In this document: in pieces, positions 8,165 through 16,092 of the stretch | How the letters are laid out: every line of letters starts with the position of its first letter | Numbering within the stretch: the stretch's first letter is position 1 | Assembly (NCBI GenBank): GCA_040752275.1 | Contig: JBFMFH010000062.1 | Coordinates: forward strand, 137,676-201,675 | Direction of reading: 5' to 3' | Source of the DNA: JBFMFH01 sp040752275 | Lineage (GTDB): Bacteria; Acidobacteriota; Vicinamibacteria; Vicinamibacterales; JAKQTR01 | Length of the DNA stretch: 64,000 bases | Position numbers and translations under genes: made by a program | The notes under the pieces: generated by a model | The model's input: only the letters and a program-made list of their open reading frames with translations | What the model was told of the DNA's origin: nothing | Database searches by the model: none

Positions 8165-9174
8165 AGGAAGAACGGTCCTCCAATCACCGCCGTGATGATC
8201 CCGACCGGCAACTCGAGCGGTGCGAGCAGCACCCGTGCCACCAGATCGCAGACCACGAGGAATGCGGCGCCAAAGAGGGCCGCCGAAGGCAGCACGACCC
8301 GATGGTCGGCGCCGACGAGCAGCCTGACCAGATGAGGCACAACGATGCCGACGAACCCGATCGGGCCGCCGAGCGACACGGCTGCCCCGGTGGCCAGCGA
8401 GGCACTGAAGAAGGCCAGTTGCTGCGAGCGGACGACATTGATGCCGCGCGCGGCGGCGGCGTCTTCGTCGAGACTGAGGAGGTTGAGCGCGCGTGGCTGC
8501 CAGGCGAACGCCAGGAACGCCGCCGCGAACAGCGGCAGCGAGGCGACAATCGGCAGGTAGCCCGCCACGTCCAGATTCCCCATCAACCAGCGCACCGTCC
8601 GCAGCGCCTCTGCCGGGTTCGCGATGTACTGCACGAACAGGATGACGGCCGAGAAGAACGAGTTCAGGGTGACCCCGGCCAGCAGGAGGACGTTCGTCGA
8701 GAAGCGCCGCTGGTGCGTCCTGGCGAGTGCGTAGACGATGCCGACGGCGAACAGCGACCCCGCAAAGCTGGCGGCAGTCACGGCCGAGACGCCCCAGACC
8801 GACACGTGCAGACCCAGCGAGATGGCCAGCATGGATCCCAGCGCCGCTCCGGCGGACACCCCGAGCGTGAAGGGCGTGGCCAGGGGATTACGCAGGAGCG
8901 CCTGCAACACGACGCCGGCCGACGCCAGCGCGGCACCCACGAGCGCCGCCGCCAGGGCGCGGGGCAGGCGGGCGATGAAGAAGATCTGCGCGTCGACGTT
9001 GTCGGCGAATGGAACCGCCCGGCTGAAGGCCTGGACGAGATCGATGCGCGTTGTGCCGACGAGCGGCGCGCCGAGGCATGCGGCGAGTGCGAATGCCCCG
9101 AAGACTGACAGCCACAGGACCAGGCGCCAGCGGATGCTCGTCTCGGGCAACCGGGCGACGGCCAGGGCTGTCAT
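8137..9174 (-). CDS. Cobalamin ABC transporter permease, BtuC/FecCD family
   Basis: A 345-residue inner-membrane permease with about ten hydrophobic segments. FecCD-family hallmarks include FIARLPRALAAALVGAALASAGVVLQ in pieces, RNPLATPFTLGVSAGAALG, the cytoplasmic coupling region ALNLLSLDEDAAAARGIN, and GFVGIVVPHLVR. The start at 9174 (MTALAVARLPETS) overlaps the end of the ATPase gene by four bases. Riboswitch control and the BtuF-like neighbour point to vitamin B12 rather than ferric siderophores. Confidence 0.9.
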   Translation of the reverse strand: MTALAVARLPETSIRWRLVLWLSVFGAFALAACLGAPLVGTTRIDLVQAFSRAVPFADNVDAQIFFIARLPRALAAALVGAALASAGVVLQALLRNPLATPFTLGVSAGAALGSMLAISLGLHVSVWGVSAVTAASFAGSLFAVGIVYALARTHQRRFSTNVLLLAGVTLNSFFSAVILFVQYIANPAEALRTVRWLMGNLDVAGYLPIVASLPLFAAAFLAFAWQPRALNLLSLDEDAAAARGINVVRSQQLAFFSASLATGAAVSLGGPIGFVGIVVPHLVRLLVGADHRVVLPSAALFGAAFLVVCDLVARVLLAPLELPVGIITAVIGGPFFLWLLIRQKC

Positions 9175-10037
9175 GGGAGTGGCCGGGCGGAGGGTGCCGG
9201 CGCGGCGCTTCGCGCAAGCGGCACGACGGTGACGTGCCCGAGCCGCTCGTGTGCGCGCACCTCCGCCTCGACGCCGTAGAGCGCCCGGATCGACCCGGCG
9301 CTGAGCGTCTCGGCAACTGGCCCGTCGGCCAGAACCCGCCCCTCTCGGATCAGCACGAGCGACCGGCACAGCCCGGCCGCGAAGTTCAGGTCGTGCGTGG
9401 CCACCACCATCGTCAGACCGCGTTCGCGGTTGAGCCGCGCGAGCAGGTTCGCGATGTCAAGCTGATAGCCGAGGTCGAGCGAAGCCGTGGGCTCGTCGAG
9501 GAGCAGGATCCCGGCCCGCTGGGCGAGGGCACTCGCAATGACGACCCGCTGCTTCTCGCCCCCCGAGAGCGTCGCGAACACGCGCGATGACAGGTGAGCG
9601 GTACCGGTGGCGTCGAGCGCCTCGCGGGCGATGGCAAGATCCCGGGGACCCTCGAGTTCGAACGGGCCGAGGTGCGGATAGCGTCCCATGAGCGCCACTT
9701 CGAGCACCGAGTAGTCGAACGCCAGGTGGGTCTCCTGCGGGACGAACGCGAGGCGTGCGGCCAGCTCCCGTCGCGGCAGCGCACCCACGCGCCTGCCCTC
9801 GATGAGGACCTGCCCGGAGGCCGGGCGGAGCAGCCCGCCGAGCAGCCGCAGGAGCGTGGTCTTCCCGGATCCGTTCGGCCCGAGGATGCCGACGATGCCG
9901 CCGCGATCCGCCCGCAGCGAGACGCCGTGCACGCCAGGCAGGCCGCCACCGGGAAGGCCCTCAGGGAGTGGCCTCCCGCGGCGGCGGCCGAGGCCGTGAA
10001 CGTAGGTGACGCTATCGGCCTGCAGCAACTCGGACAC
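9171..10037 (-). CDS. Cobalamin ABC transporter ATP-binding protein, BtuD-like
   Basis: A 288-residue ABC ATPase of the FecE/BtuD type. Walker A is GPNGSGKT, the Q-loop lies in AFVPQET, the signature is LSGGEKQR, Walker B is LLLDEPTASLD, and the switch His is in VATHDLNFA. The preferred start is the GTG at 10037. It overlaps the receptor gene by 26 bases and the permease by four. It energises import through the BtuC-like permease. Confidence 0.9.
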   Translation of the reverse strand: MSELLQADSVTYVHGLGRRRGRPLPEGLPGGGLPGVHGVSLRADRGGIVGILGPNGSGKTTLLRLLGGLLRPASGQVLIEGRRVGALPRRELAARLAFVPQETHLAFDYSVLEVALMGRYPHLGPFELEGPRDLAIAREALDATGTAHLSSRVFATLSGGEKQRVVIASALAQRAGILLLDEPTASLDLGYQLDIANLLARLNRERGLTMVVATHDLNFAAGLCRSLVLIREGRVLADGPVAETLSAGSIRALYGVEAEVRAHERLGHVTVVPLARSAAPAPSARPLP

Positions 10038-12405
10038 CCACCATGAACGCCCGTCGCGGCGCCGGGTACCCGAAGGCGGCTTCGTACTCGCGATCGAACA
10101 GATTCTCACTGCGTACGAGCAGTTCGAGCGAGCGGCCGAGTCTCCAGGCGCAGCCCGCGTCGGCGACGACGAAGCCCGGAGCCGTGAAGAGACCGCCGAA
10201 CGCACCCCAGTTCGGCTCGACGTCGAGGACCGACCCGCGGCCACCGGCTCGGAAGAATGCCGTGAGCGGCCCGTGCGTCCAGAGCAGATCCACGGACGCC
10301 TGGTGGCGTGGCCTGCGGATAAGCGGATCGCCGACCCGGAAGGGCGGAGGGGCGACGCCGTCGGAATCGTCGACGGCGAGCACCTCGGTGTCGAGCCAAG
10401 TGTAAGAGACCCGCACGTCGAAGGCCCGCCGCAGCCGGAGCGATGTCGTCAATTCGAGACCGCGGGAGCGGGCGTTCGAAATGTTGTCCGTGCGGTAGCG
10501 GCTGAAGCCGCCGAGGTCACCGCCGATGGCGACAATCAGGTCGTCGTATCGGTTGAAAAACGTCGTGGCGCCCACCACGACGAGCCCGCCGCCGAGCGCC
10601 TGCTCGATACCGGCATCCACGCTCCGGCTTCGTTCAGGCTTCAGTGCCGCATTGTCGGTGAAAGCGATCTCGAAGGGATCAGGCACGCGGATGCCAGTGC
10701 CTGCGGCGGCGTGGATTCGGCTCCAGTTCCCGCCCGAGTCGTTCGAAGTCCGGAGATAGTGCGTGAAGGCGAGTCGAGGATTCGGCGAAAGCACGTGCTC
10801 GGCGGCGAGTGCCGGCCGTGGGGGGAAGCCAGACGGGTCGGCATCCAGTGCCGACCGGCGGATGTTCTCGATGCGCAGACCGCCCGTGACGAAGAGGCGG
10901 TCCTGGCGGCGGAAGCGAAGTTCGCCGAAATAGCCAAGACTGCGACGTCTGATCGGTGTGCGCTGCCCATCGAGGCCAACGACATACGTGCTGTCGGCCT
11001 GCTCTGCGTGGGTGTCGATGCCGGCCGAGACGGCCAGCGACGGGGACAGGGCGCGATCGAACTGCACCAGACCCGTCAGGCGCTGGGTGCGCCCCAGCGA
11101 CGAGCCCCAGGGACTGACGAAGTCGGCGCGCTGGTCGCCCCAGGTGCCCTGCACGCGAAACGCCGTCTCGGCGTTCCACTCGTGGGTCAGACTGAGTGAA
11201 CCCACCGCAAGATGGTTCGTGCCGCGGGACACGAGGTCGATCCCGGGATACGCGCCGATCGGGTTCGTGCCGAACGGGCCCGGATAACCCCGTTCGTTCG
11301 TCCCGGTCCGGACGTCGGCGCGCAGCGCCGTGCGGGCCCCTGCCTGCCAGGTGGCGGCGATGGCCAGATTGGTGGCGGCGTAGTCGTCGTTCGCCACCAC
11401 GGCGTTCGAACCCGGAGCCTCGTCGGTCCACCCCGCACTCGTCCACCGGTCGAGGTGCGCACCCCAGGAGACGGTCCCGGCAGACCCGGTGGTCCCGACG
11501 ACCGATCGGTTCGTGCCGTACCCGCCGGTCTCGAACGACGCCGTCACCGACGGCCGGCCGCCCAGAGCCGTGCGCAGGTGAATCACACCGCCGATGGCAT
11601 CCGCTCCAGCCAGCGCGCTCTGCGGGCCTCGCGCCTGCTCCAACCGGTCGAGCCCGGCGGTCGTGAGGTGGCCGAAGTCGAATCCGCCGCCGAAGCCGTT
11701 CAGCTTGATCCCGTCCACCATGACGAGCGTGAAGTCCGACTCGCCTCCCCGGGAGAAGAGCGACGTCACGCCGCCGGGCCCGCCCGACGGGGTGACAATC
11801 GCACCCGGCGCCATGGCCAGCGCGGCCGCGGCCGTGACGAACTGCCGGGCCTGCAGGTCACCGCCGGTCATGATCGTGATGCTGCCAGGGGCGCGCGAGA
11901 GAGGCGTCTCGACATAGGAGGCCGAGACGACGAGCGTCTCGGTGATGGCAGCCGGACGAAGCACGAGCGTCGCCTCGCGCACAGCGCCGGCAGTGACCGT
12001 GATTGGCGTGATGTCGCCGCGGAACCCCTCGAAGAAGGCCTGCACCTCGTAGGTTCCTGCTTCGAGGGTTGTCCACTCGAAGCGGCCGCCGCCGTCCGTG
12101 AGCGTCTCGTTCGTATGGCCGGCGGCGCTCCGCGCCACGACGACGGCCCGCGCCACCGCCTGGCCGGAGACATCCACGACCTGACCACGAAGCGTGGCGG
12201 CCCCAGCGCTGTCCGCGGCAGCCGTGCTCGCGGCAATCAGCAGAAGCAGGACAGGAGACAGAAGACAGAAGGTGGGAGACAGAAGACAGAAGACAGAAGG
12301 CAGAAGACAGAATGGGGGGCGCCGGCGCGAACGGCCGACCCTCTTGGTTGTTGAGAGGTTGGAAGACACTGGCATTCTCCCGCCGGTGTTGCCACGCACC
12401 GGCAA
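10012..12405 (-). CDS. TonB-dependent vitamin B12 receptor (BtuB-like) with carboxypeptidase-regulatory-like N-domain
   Basis: Up to 797 residues. After the signal region come a carboxypeptidase-regulatory-like domain (about residues 68-150, RGQVVDVSGQAVARAVVVA), a plug domain (about 155-275, with SRGGESDFTLVMVDGIKLNG) and an outer-membrane beta-barrel ending in LFDREYEAAFGYPAPRRAF. It is the first gene of the B12 operon and directly follows a cobalamin riboswitch, which assigns the substrate. The hydrophobic core of its signal peptide is encoded by the GACAGAA heptamer repeat, giving a CLLSPTF/CLLSPV pattern. Start candidates are 12405 and 12375. Confidence 0.87.
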   Translation of the reverse strand: MPVRGNTGGRMPVSSNLSTTKRVGRSRRRPPFCLLPSVFCLLSPTFCLLSPVLLLLIAASTAAADSAGAATLRGQVVDVSGQAVARAVVVARSAAGHTNETLTDGGGRFEWTTLEAGTYEVQAFFEGFRGDITPITVTAGAVREATLVLRPAAITETLVVSASYVETPLSRAPGSITIMTGGDLQARQFVTAAAALAMAPGAIVTPSGGPGGVTSLFSRGGESDFTLVMVDGIKLNGFGGGFDFGHLTTAGLDRLEQARGPQSALAGADAIGGVIHLRTALGGRPSVTASFETGGYGTNRSVVGTTGSAGTVSWGAHLDRWTSAGWTDEAPGSNAVVANDDYAATNLAIAATWQAGARTALRADVRTGTNERGYPGPFGTNPIGAYPGIDLVSRGTNHLAVGSLSLTHEWNAETAFRVQGTWGDQRADFVSPWGSSLGRTQRLTGLVQFDRALSPSLAVSAGIDTHAEQADSTYVVGLDGQRTPIRRRSLGYFGELRFRRQDRLFVTGGLRIENIRRSALDADPSGFPPRPALAAEHVLSPNPRLAFTHYLRTSNDSGGNWSRIHAAAGTGIRVPDPFEIAFTDNAALKPERSRSVDAGIEQALGGGLVVVGATTFFNRYDDLIVAIGGDLGGFSRYRTDNISNARSRGLELTTSLRLRRAFDVRVSYTWLDTEVLAVDDSDGVAPPPFRVGDPLIRRPRHQASVDLLWTHGPLTAFFRAGGRGSVLDVEPNWGAFGGLFTAPGFVVADAGCAWRLGRSLELLVRSENLFDREYEAAFGYPAPRRAFMVGVRVAAGR
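12250..12313. repeat. GACAGAA-type heptamer repeat inside the receptor signal peptide
   Basis: About eight units of a 7-base pattern (GACAGAA, with variants GGTGGGA and GGCAGAA) in tandem. Read on the minus strand they encode the hydrophobic stretch of the BtuB-like signal peptide. A related block lies at 13594-13636. Confidence 0.8.
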
Positions 12406-12454
12406 GCCCGCCGCAGCCCGTGTGTGAGCGGGCGGCAGCGGAGGAGTTGATACA

Positions 12455-12665
12455 TCAGCCAGTCGCCAGGTCTCCTGACTCGCGGATCCTCGCGCCCCTA
12501 TCTCGTCTTCCCACGCGCGCGGCGCAGTGACGGGTGCCGTTGGCCAGGCACCAGCGATACGGGCGCTCCTCGCTTACAGTGGCGGGACCGTGTGGGCATC
12601 TCACCCAACTTCCCTGCGCGAGCGGCCGTGCCCCGCCGGCGCCGATCACGGTGACGGGCAGGCGG
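12455..12665 (-). ncRNA. Cobalamin (B12) riboswitch
   Basis: Read on the minus strand, 12618-12591 gives GGGAAG...GGTG...GATGCC, followed by ACGGTCCCGCCACTGTAAG. This is the conserved core of the cobalamin aptamer. The B12 box CAGGAGACCTGGCG lies at about 12478-12463. Downstream, 12429-12441 can pair with 12408-12420 to form a GC-rich hairpin next to the receptor start codon. That hairpin has no T-run after it, so translational control is likely. A possible -10 box TATACT lies at 12689-12684, upstream of the aptamer. B12 binding should switch off the transporter genes. Confidence 0.92.
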
Positions 12666-12877
12666 GGCGTTGTTGCAGATGGGAGTATAGCATCAGACCC
12701 GGCTGCAGGTGTGGGGGGATGCGAACCTGTCACCTCGAGGCCCGAATCCGCGTCTTACCAGAAGGGGATCCTTCCGAAGATCTGAATGACCCGCTCGCCG
12801 GCTGGTGTGCCGGGGCCGCGGCTGATAAGATTGGAGGTTCCCGAACCATGCAAAAACCCGTGTAAGGAGGACGCAAG

Positions 12878-13483
12878 ATGGCCCACGAATTGCCGGCCCT
12901 GCCGTACGCTCACGACGCACTCGAGCCGTTCATCGACACGATGACGATGCAGATTCACCATGGGAAGCACCACGCCGCCTACGTCACCAACCTGAATGCG
13001 GCGCTGGAGTCGCACGCGGACCTCCAGGCGCACGGCGTCGAGCACCTGCTGCGCAACATCAACAGCGTGCCGGACGCCGTCCGGACGGCCGTGCGGAACA
13101 ACGGGGGAGGTCACGCCAACCACACCATGTTCTGGACCATCATGGCCCCGAAGGCCGGCGGCGAGCCGGCGGGCCCGCTGGCGGACGCCATCAAGAGCAC
13201 GTTCGGCGGATTCGACGCCTTCAAAGGCGAGTTCAAGAAGGCCGCCATGGGACGGTTCGGCAGCGGCTGGGCCTGGCTGATCAATGCGGGTGGCGGCAAG
13301 TTGGTCATCGAGAGCACGCCCAACCAGGACAGCCCCCTGATGGAAGGCAAGCAGATCGTCATGGGGATCGACGTCTGGGAACACGCCTACTATCTCAAGT
13401 ACCAGAACCGCCGCGCCGACTACGTGGATGCGTGGTGGGGTGTGGTGAACTGGACGGAAGTGGCGAAGCGCTACTCCCGGTAG
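12878..13483 (+). CDS. Superoxide dismutase, Fe/Mn family (probably Mn type)
   Basis: A 201-residue cytoplasmic enzyme that converts superoxide to peroxide and oxygen. Metal ligands are H27 (IHHGKHH), H82 (GGGHANHTMFW), D165 and H169 (DVWEHAYY). Gln150 in the PNQDSP motif occupies the position typical of Mn enzymes, as does the triple Gly before HANH, but metal preference cannot be settled from sequence. An excellent AAGGAGG ribosome site precedes the ATG. No signal peptide is present. Confidence 0.95.
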   Translation: MAHELPALPYAHDALEPFIDTMTMQIHHGKHHAAYVTNLNAALESHADLQAHGVEHLLRNINSVPDAVRTAVRNNGGGHANHTMFWTIMAPKAGGEPAGPLADAIKSTFGGFDAFKGEFKKAAMGRFGSGWAWLINAGGGKLVIESTPNQDSPLMEGKQIVMGIDVWEHAYYLKYQNRRADYVDAWWGVVNWTEVAKRYSR

Positions 13484-13571
13484 GCCTGCGGCCTGCAGCG
13501 CTGTGACCACCGCGCGGCGTCGACGTGTCGCGCGCGCAGCGAGCAGGAGCGGAAGAACGAGGGTCGGCCGA

Positions 13572-14111
13572 TCAGGCCGACTCACCCCCTTCTGTCTCCT
13601 GTGTTCTGTCTTCAGTCTTCTGTCCTCCGATTCCCTTCAGTTCCTGCAGAATGACTCCCCGCTCCGGGAACTCCGTCTGCCAATCCGCGACGAAGACGTA
13701 GCGGATGGTCCGGCCCTGGTCGATCAGGAACAGCGACGGCCTGGCGATGTTCCATGCGTCGATGCCGGCGCGGTGCCAGACGCCGTAGGCCTTCACCACC
13801 TCGCGCCGATCGTCCACCAGGATATCGAAGGGGAGTCCCGTGTCCTCGACGTAGCGACGCACCTTCTCCGAACGTTGAGCGACGACGGCCACGACCGAGG
13901 CGCCGTGGACCGCGTATTCGCGGGCGTGTCGAGCCAGTTCACCGAACCGGCGTCTGCAGTTCGGTCACCACGTACCCCGGTGGAAGCCGAGCAGCACCGG
14001 GCCCCGTGCCAGGGCCTCGGCGAGCGACCGCCGCTGTCCCTTCTGATTCGGCAAGGTGAAGTCTGGCGCCCGATCGCCGACCTCGAGCGCGGTGCTCTCG
14101 CCTCTAGACAT
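13572..14111 (-). CDS. Probable selenocysteine-containing peroxiredoxin-like protein (in-frame UGA at codon 49)
   Basis: An AhpC/TSA-fold protein of 179 residues if the in-frame TGA at 13967-13965 is read as selenocysteine. Translation from the ATG at 14111 gives EVGDRAPDFTLPNQKG, then GFHRGTW, the TGA codon, then PNCRRRFGELA. Residue 49 is where this family has the redox-active Cys of a CxxC motif, so the product would carry UxxC (Sec49/Cys52). The frame continues uninterrupted through the rest of the thioredoxin fold (DILVDDRREVVKAYGV, ARPSLFLIDQGRTIRYVFV). A SECIS-like hairpin follows the TGA. The gene begins five bases after the moeA stop. The last 18 residues come from a heptamer repeat. 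The alternative is a broken gene starting at 13892. Confidence 0.8.
13594..13636. repeat. GACAGAA-type heptamer repeat at the peroxiredoxin C-terminus
   Basis: Five to six 7-base units (CTTCTGT, CTCCTGT, GTTCTGT, CTTCAGT, CTTCTGT on the plus strand) encode the Lys/Glu/Thr-rich tail of the peroxiredoxin-like protein. It is the same family as 12250-12313 but read in the opposite sense relative to the gene. Confidence 0.7.
13933..13951 (-). promoter_or_regulatory. Bacterial SECIS-like hairpin
   Basis: In the mRNA, GCCGGUUC (13951-13944) pairs over eight base pairs (one G-U) with GAACUGGC (13940-13933), leaving an apical GGU at 13943-13941. The loop starts 21 bases after the UGA, inside the 16-37 base window usual for bacterial SECIS elements. 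The GGU resembles the G-U-containing loop recognised by SelB. Confidence 0.75.
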
Positions 14112-14116
14112 CACCG

Positions 14117-15340
14117 TCAGAACAACTTGACGTCGACGAACTCGCCCTTCTCGACGACGTCGGTCTGGGCCTCGATCTCGATGTAACCATCGGCCTGCGA
14201 CATGCTCGTGATGTCGCCGGAGGCCTTGAAGGCCGGCATGGCCACTCCGTCCGCGATCCGCACCGTGTAGAACTGGTGCCGCCCGGTGGTCGAGACCACC
14301 CGCTGGCCGAGTGGCAGCCTGACGATCCTGGGGCTTGCGGGCGGCAGGTGCGCGAGGCGCCGCAGCGGGGGAACGAGCAGCATGTACGCGTTCGACAGAC
14401 AGGAGGTCGGGTAGCCCGGCATACCGAACACGGGCGTGCCCCTGATAGCGCCGAACAGCGTCGGCTTGCCGGGCTTGACCGCAATGCCGTGGAAGAACAC
14501 GCGTCCCATCCGTTCGACGACGTCGAGAATGAGGTCGCGCTCGCCGACCGAACTGCCGCCTGAGAACACGATGAGATCGCTCGCCAGGCAGCTCTCGAGG
14601 GCGCGCTCGAGATCCTCGATGGTGTCGGGTGCGGTCGGCTGCGGCACCGGTTCGCCGCCGTGTTCCCGAATGATCGCGCTCAGGGTGTGCTTGTTGATGT
14701 CGTAGATGTGGCCGGGCTTGAGCGGCTGTCCGGGCTCGACCACCTCGTTCCCGGTCGACAGGATGGCCACGCGCGGCCGGGCGAAGACTTCGACGTCGGT
14801 GAAGCCCAGGGCCGCCAGTGCGCCGATGCGGCTCGGGTTGAGCACGTTCCCCAATTCCAGGAGCGTCTGGCCGCGCCTGATGTCCGCACCCTGTTTCGTC
14901 ACGTTCTGGCCTGGGTAGACCGGGCTGAAGATGCGCACGATGCCCGACGGGTCCTGCTCGGTCTCCTCGACCATCACCACGGCATCCGCGCCTTCCGGGA
15001 TCGGCGCGCCGGTGGCAATCTCGATGCAGTCTCCGGAGGAAACGGGCCTCGTGGGCACCTGCCCGGTGAAGACCGTCTCCACCAGGCGAAGCTCGCGCGG
15101 ATCGTGCGTGCCCGCCCCGAACGTATTCTCCGCGCGGACGGCGTAGCCATCCATGGCCGCGCGGGCAAACGGGGGAACGTCGGCCCCGGCAATCACGGAC
15201 GCGGCCACGACGCGCCCATCGGCCAGGTCGACCCGTACGCGCTCGGTCCGCGTCAAGGGAGTGATGCCCTGGTCGATGAACGCCCGGGCTTCGTCGAGGG
15301 GAATCGTCCCCCGGATGGGGCGCATGCCCGTGTTGGTCAT
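14117..15340 (-). CDS. moeA: Molybdopterin molybdenumtransferase MoeA
   Basis: A 407-residue enzyme that inserts molybdate into adenylylated molybdopterin. Signatures include PPFARAAMDGYAV, IATGAPIPEGADAVVMVEE, ILSTGNEVVEPG, VFSGGSSVGERD and KPGKPTLFG. The chosen start MTNTGMRPIRGT avoids about 20 residues encoded by a degenerate repeat further upstream. It lies downstream of moaB on the same strand and five bases before the peroxiredoxin gene, so all three may be co-transcribed. Confidence 0.95.
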   Translation of the reverse strand: MTNTGMRPIRGTIPLDEARAFIDQGITPLTRTERVRVDLADGRVVAASVIAGADVPPFARAAMDGYAVRAENTFGAGTHDPRELRLVETVFTGQVPTRPVSSGDCIEIATGAPIPEGADAVVMVEETEQDPSGIVRIFSPVYPGQNVTKQGADIRRGQTLLELGNVLNPSRIGALAALGFTDVEVFARPRVAILSTGNEVVEPGQPLKPGHIYDINKHTLSAIIREHGGEPVPQPTAPDTIEDLERALESCLASDLIVFSGGSSVGERDLILDVVERMGRVFFHGIAVKPGKPTLFGAIRGTPVFGMPGYPTSCLSNAYMLLVPPLRRLAHLPPASPRIVRLPLGQRVVSTTGRHQFYTVRIADGVAMPAFKASGDITSMSQADGYIEIEAQTDVVEKGEFVDVKLF

Positions 15341-15389
15341 TGGCAATCTCGACTCAACCAATCCCCGATCCCCGATTCCTGGTCCCCGT

Positions 15390-15893
15390 TTACCGCCCGG
15401 CCTCACGCACGAGATGGCCGAGTTCGGGAAGAATGAGCTTTGTCATGGCCAGGCGTACTGCGTCTTCCGACCCCGGCATCGAGAGAACGACCTTGCCTCT
15501 CGCGAGACCGCCCACGGCGCGGCTCAGCATGGCCGCGGAGCCGATCTCCTGGAAGCTGAGCATGCGGAACAGCTCCCCGAAACCGTCGAGCTTCTTGTCG
15601 AGGAGGCCGACGATGGCCTCGTATGTAGTGTCGCGGGATGTGATGCCTGTGCCGCCGGTGGTGAGAATGACCTGCACGCCCGTCTTCCCGAGCTGTTCGC
15701 CGATGGCCCTGCGAACCTCGTCCGGCTCGTCGCGCACGATCTTGCGGCCGGTCACCTGGTGTCCCCCGGCGAACAGCAGGTCGAAGATGGCGCGGCCGCT
15801 CGAGTCGGTGGTCTCCGTCCGCGTATCGGAGATGGTCAGGATGTAGCAGTTCGCGACGGCGGGCGAAAGCGCCTTGTGCTCGATGTGGCCCAT
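15390..15893 (-). CDS. Molybdenum cofactor biosynthesis protein MoaB/Mog family
   Basis: A 167-residue MoCF-fold protein that adenylylates molybdopterin before metal insertion. Motifs are TISDTRTETTDSSG, ILTTGGTGITSRD and SMPGSEDAVRLAM. The start MGHIEHKALSP at 15893 is preferred; upstream in-frame sequence is encoded by the GGGATTC repeat. It pairs with moeA 50 bases downstream. MoaB and MogA are not separable here, although its length fits MoaB. Confidence 0.9.
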   Translation of the reverse strand: MGHIEHKALSPAVANCYILTISDTRTETTDSSGRAIFDLLFAGGHQVTGRKIVRDEPDEVRRAIGEQLGKTGVQVILTTGGTGITSRDTTYEAIVGLLDKKLDGFGELFRMLSFQEIGSAAMLSRAVGGLARGKVVLSMPGSEDAVRLAMTKLILPELGHLVREAGR

Positions 15894-15908
15894 GGGGCGA
15901 TCATAGAT

Positions 15909-16067
15909 CGGGATTCGGGAGTCGGGAGTCGGGATTCGGGCCGAACGGACAGGCTCGCGACGCTCGCCCCGCCTTGGGGTCAGACCCACGTTCGGTGCCC
16001 GGGCCCAGGGGCTGCGTCACACGCCGCCCCGAACCCCGAATCCCGAACCCCGAATCCCGAATCCCGA
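15909..16067. repeat. Two GGGATTC heptamer blocks in a divergent intergenic region
   Basis: The intergenic space between moaB (minus) and the GH3 gene (plus) carries two arrays: four units of GGGATTC/GGGAGTC at 15909-15940, and six units in the opposite orientation (CCCGAAT/CCCGAAC) at 16027-16067. The opposed arrays could fold back on each other. Each G-rich strand has at least four GGG runs and could form a G-quadruplex. Confidence 0.75.
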
Positions 16068-16092
16068 TGTACGATGTTCCCCAGAGGAGCCC

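Noticed and set aside
13572..13892. Short 106-codon peroxiredoxin frame as the complete gene
   Set aside because: It would lack the first strand and the whole redox motif. The upstream frame across the TGA supplies exactly the missing part.
13942..13964. Alternative hairpin CCGAAC...GUUCGG directly after the UGA
   Set aside because: It has only six strong pairs and a large loop without a G-U core. It competes with the better 8-bp SECIS-like stem.
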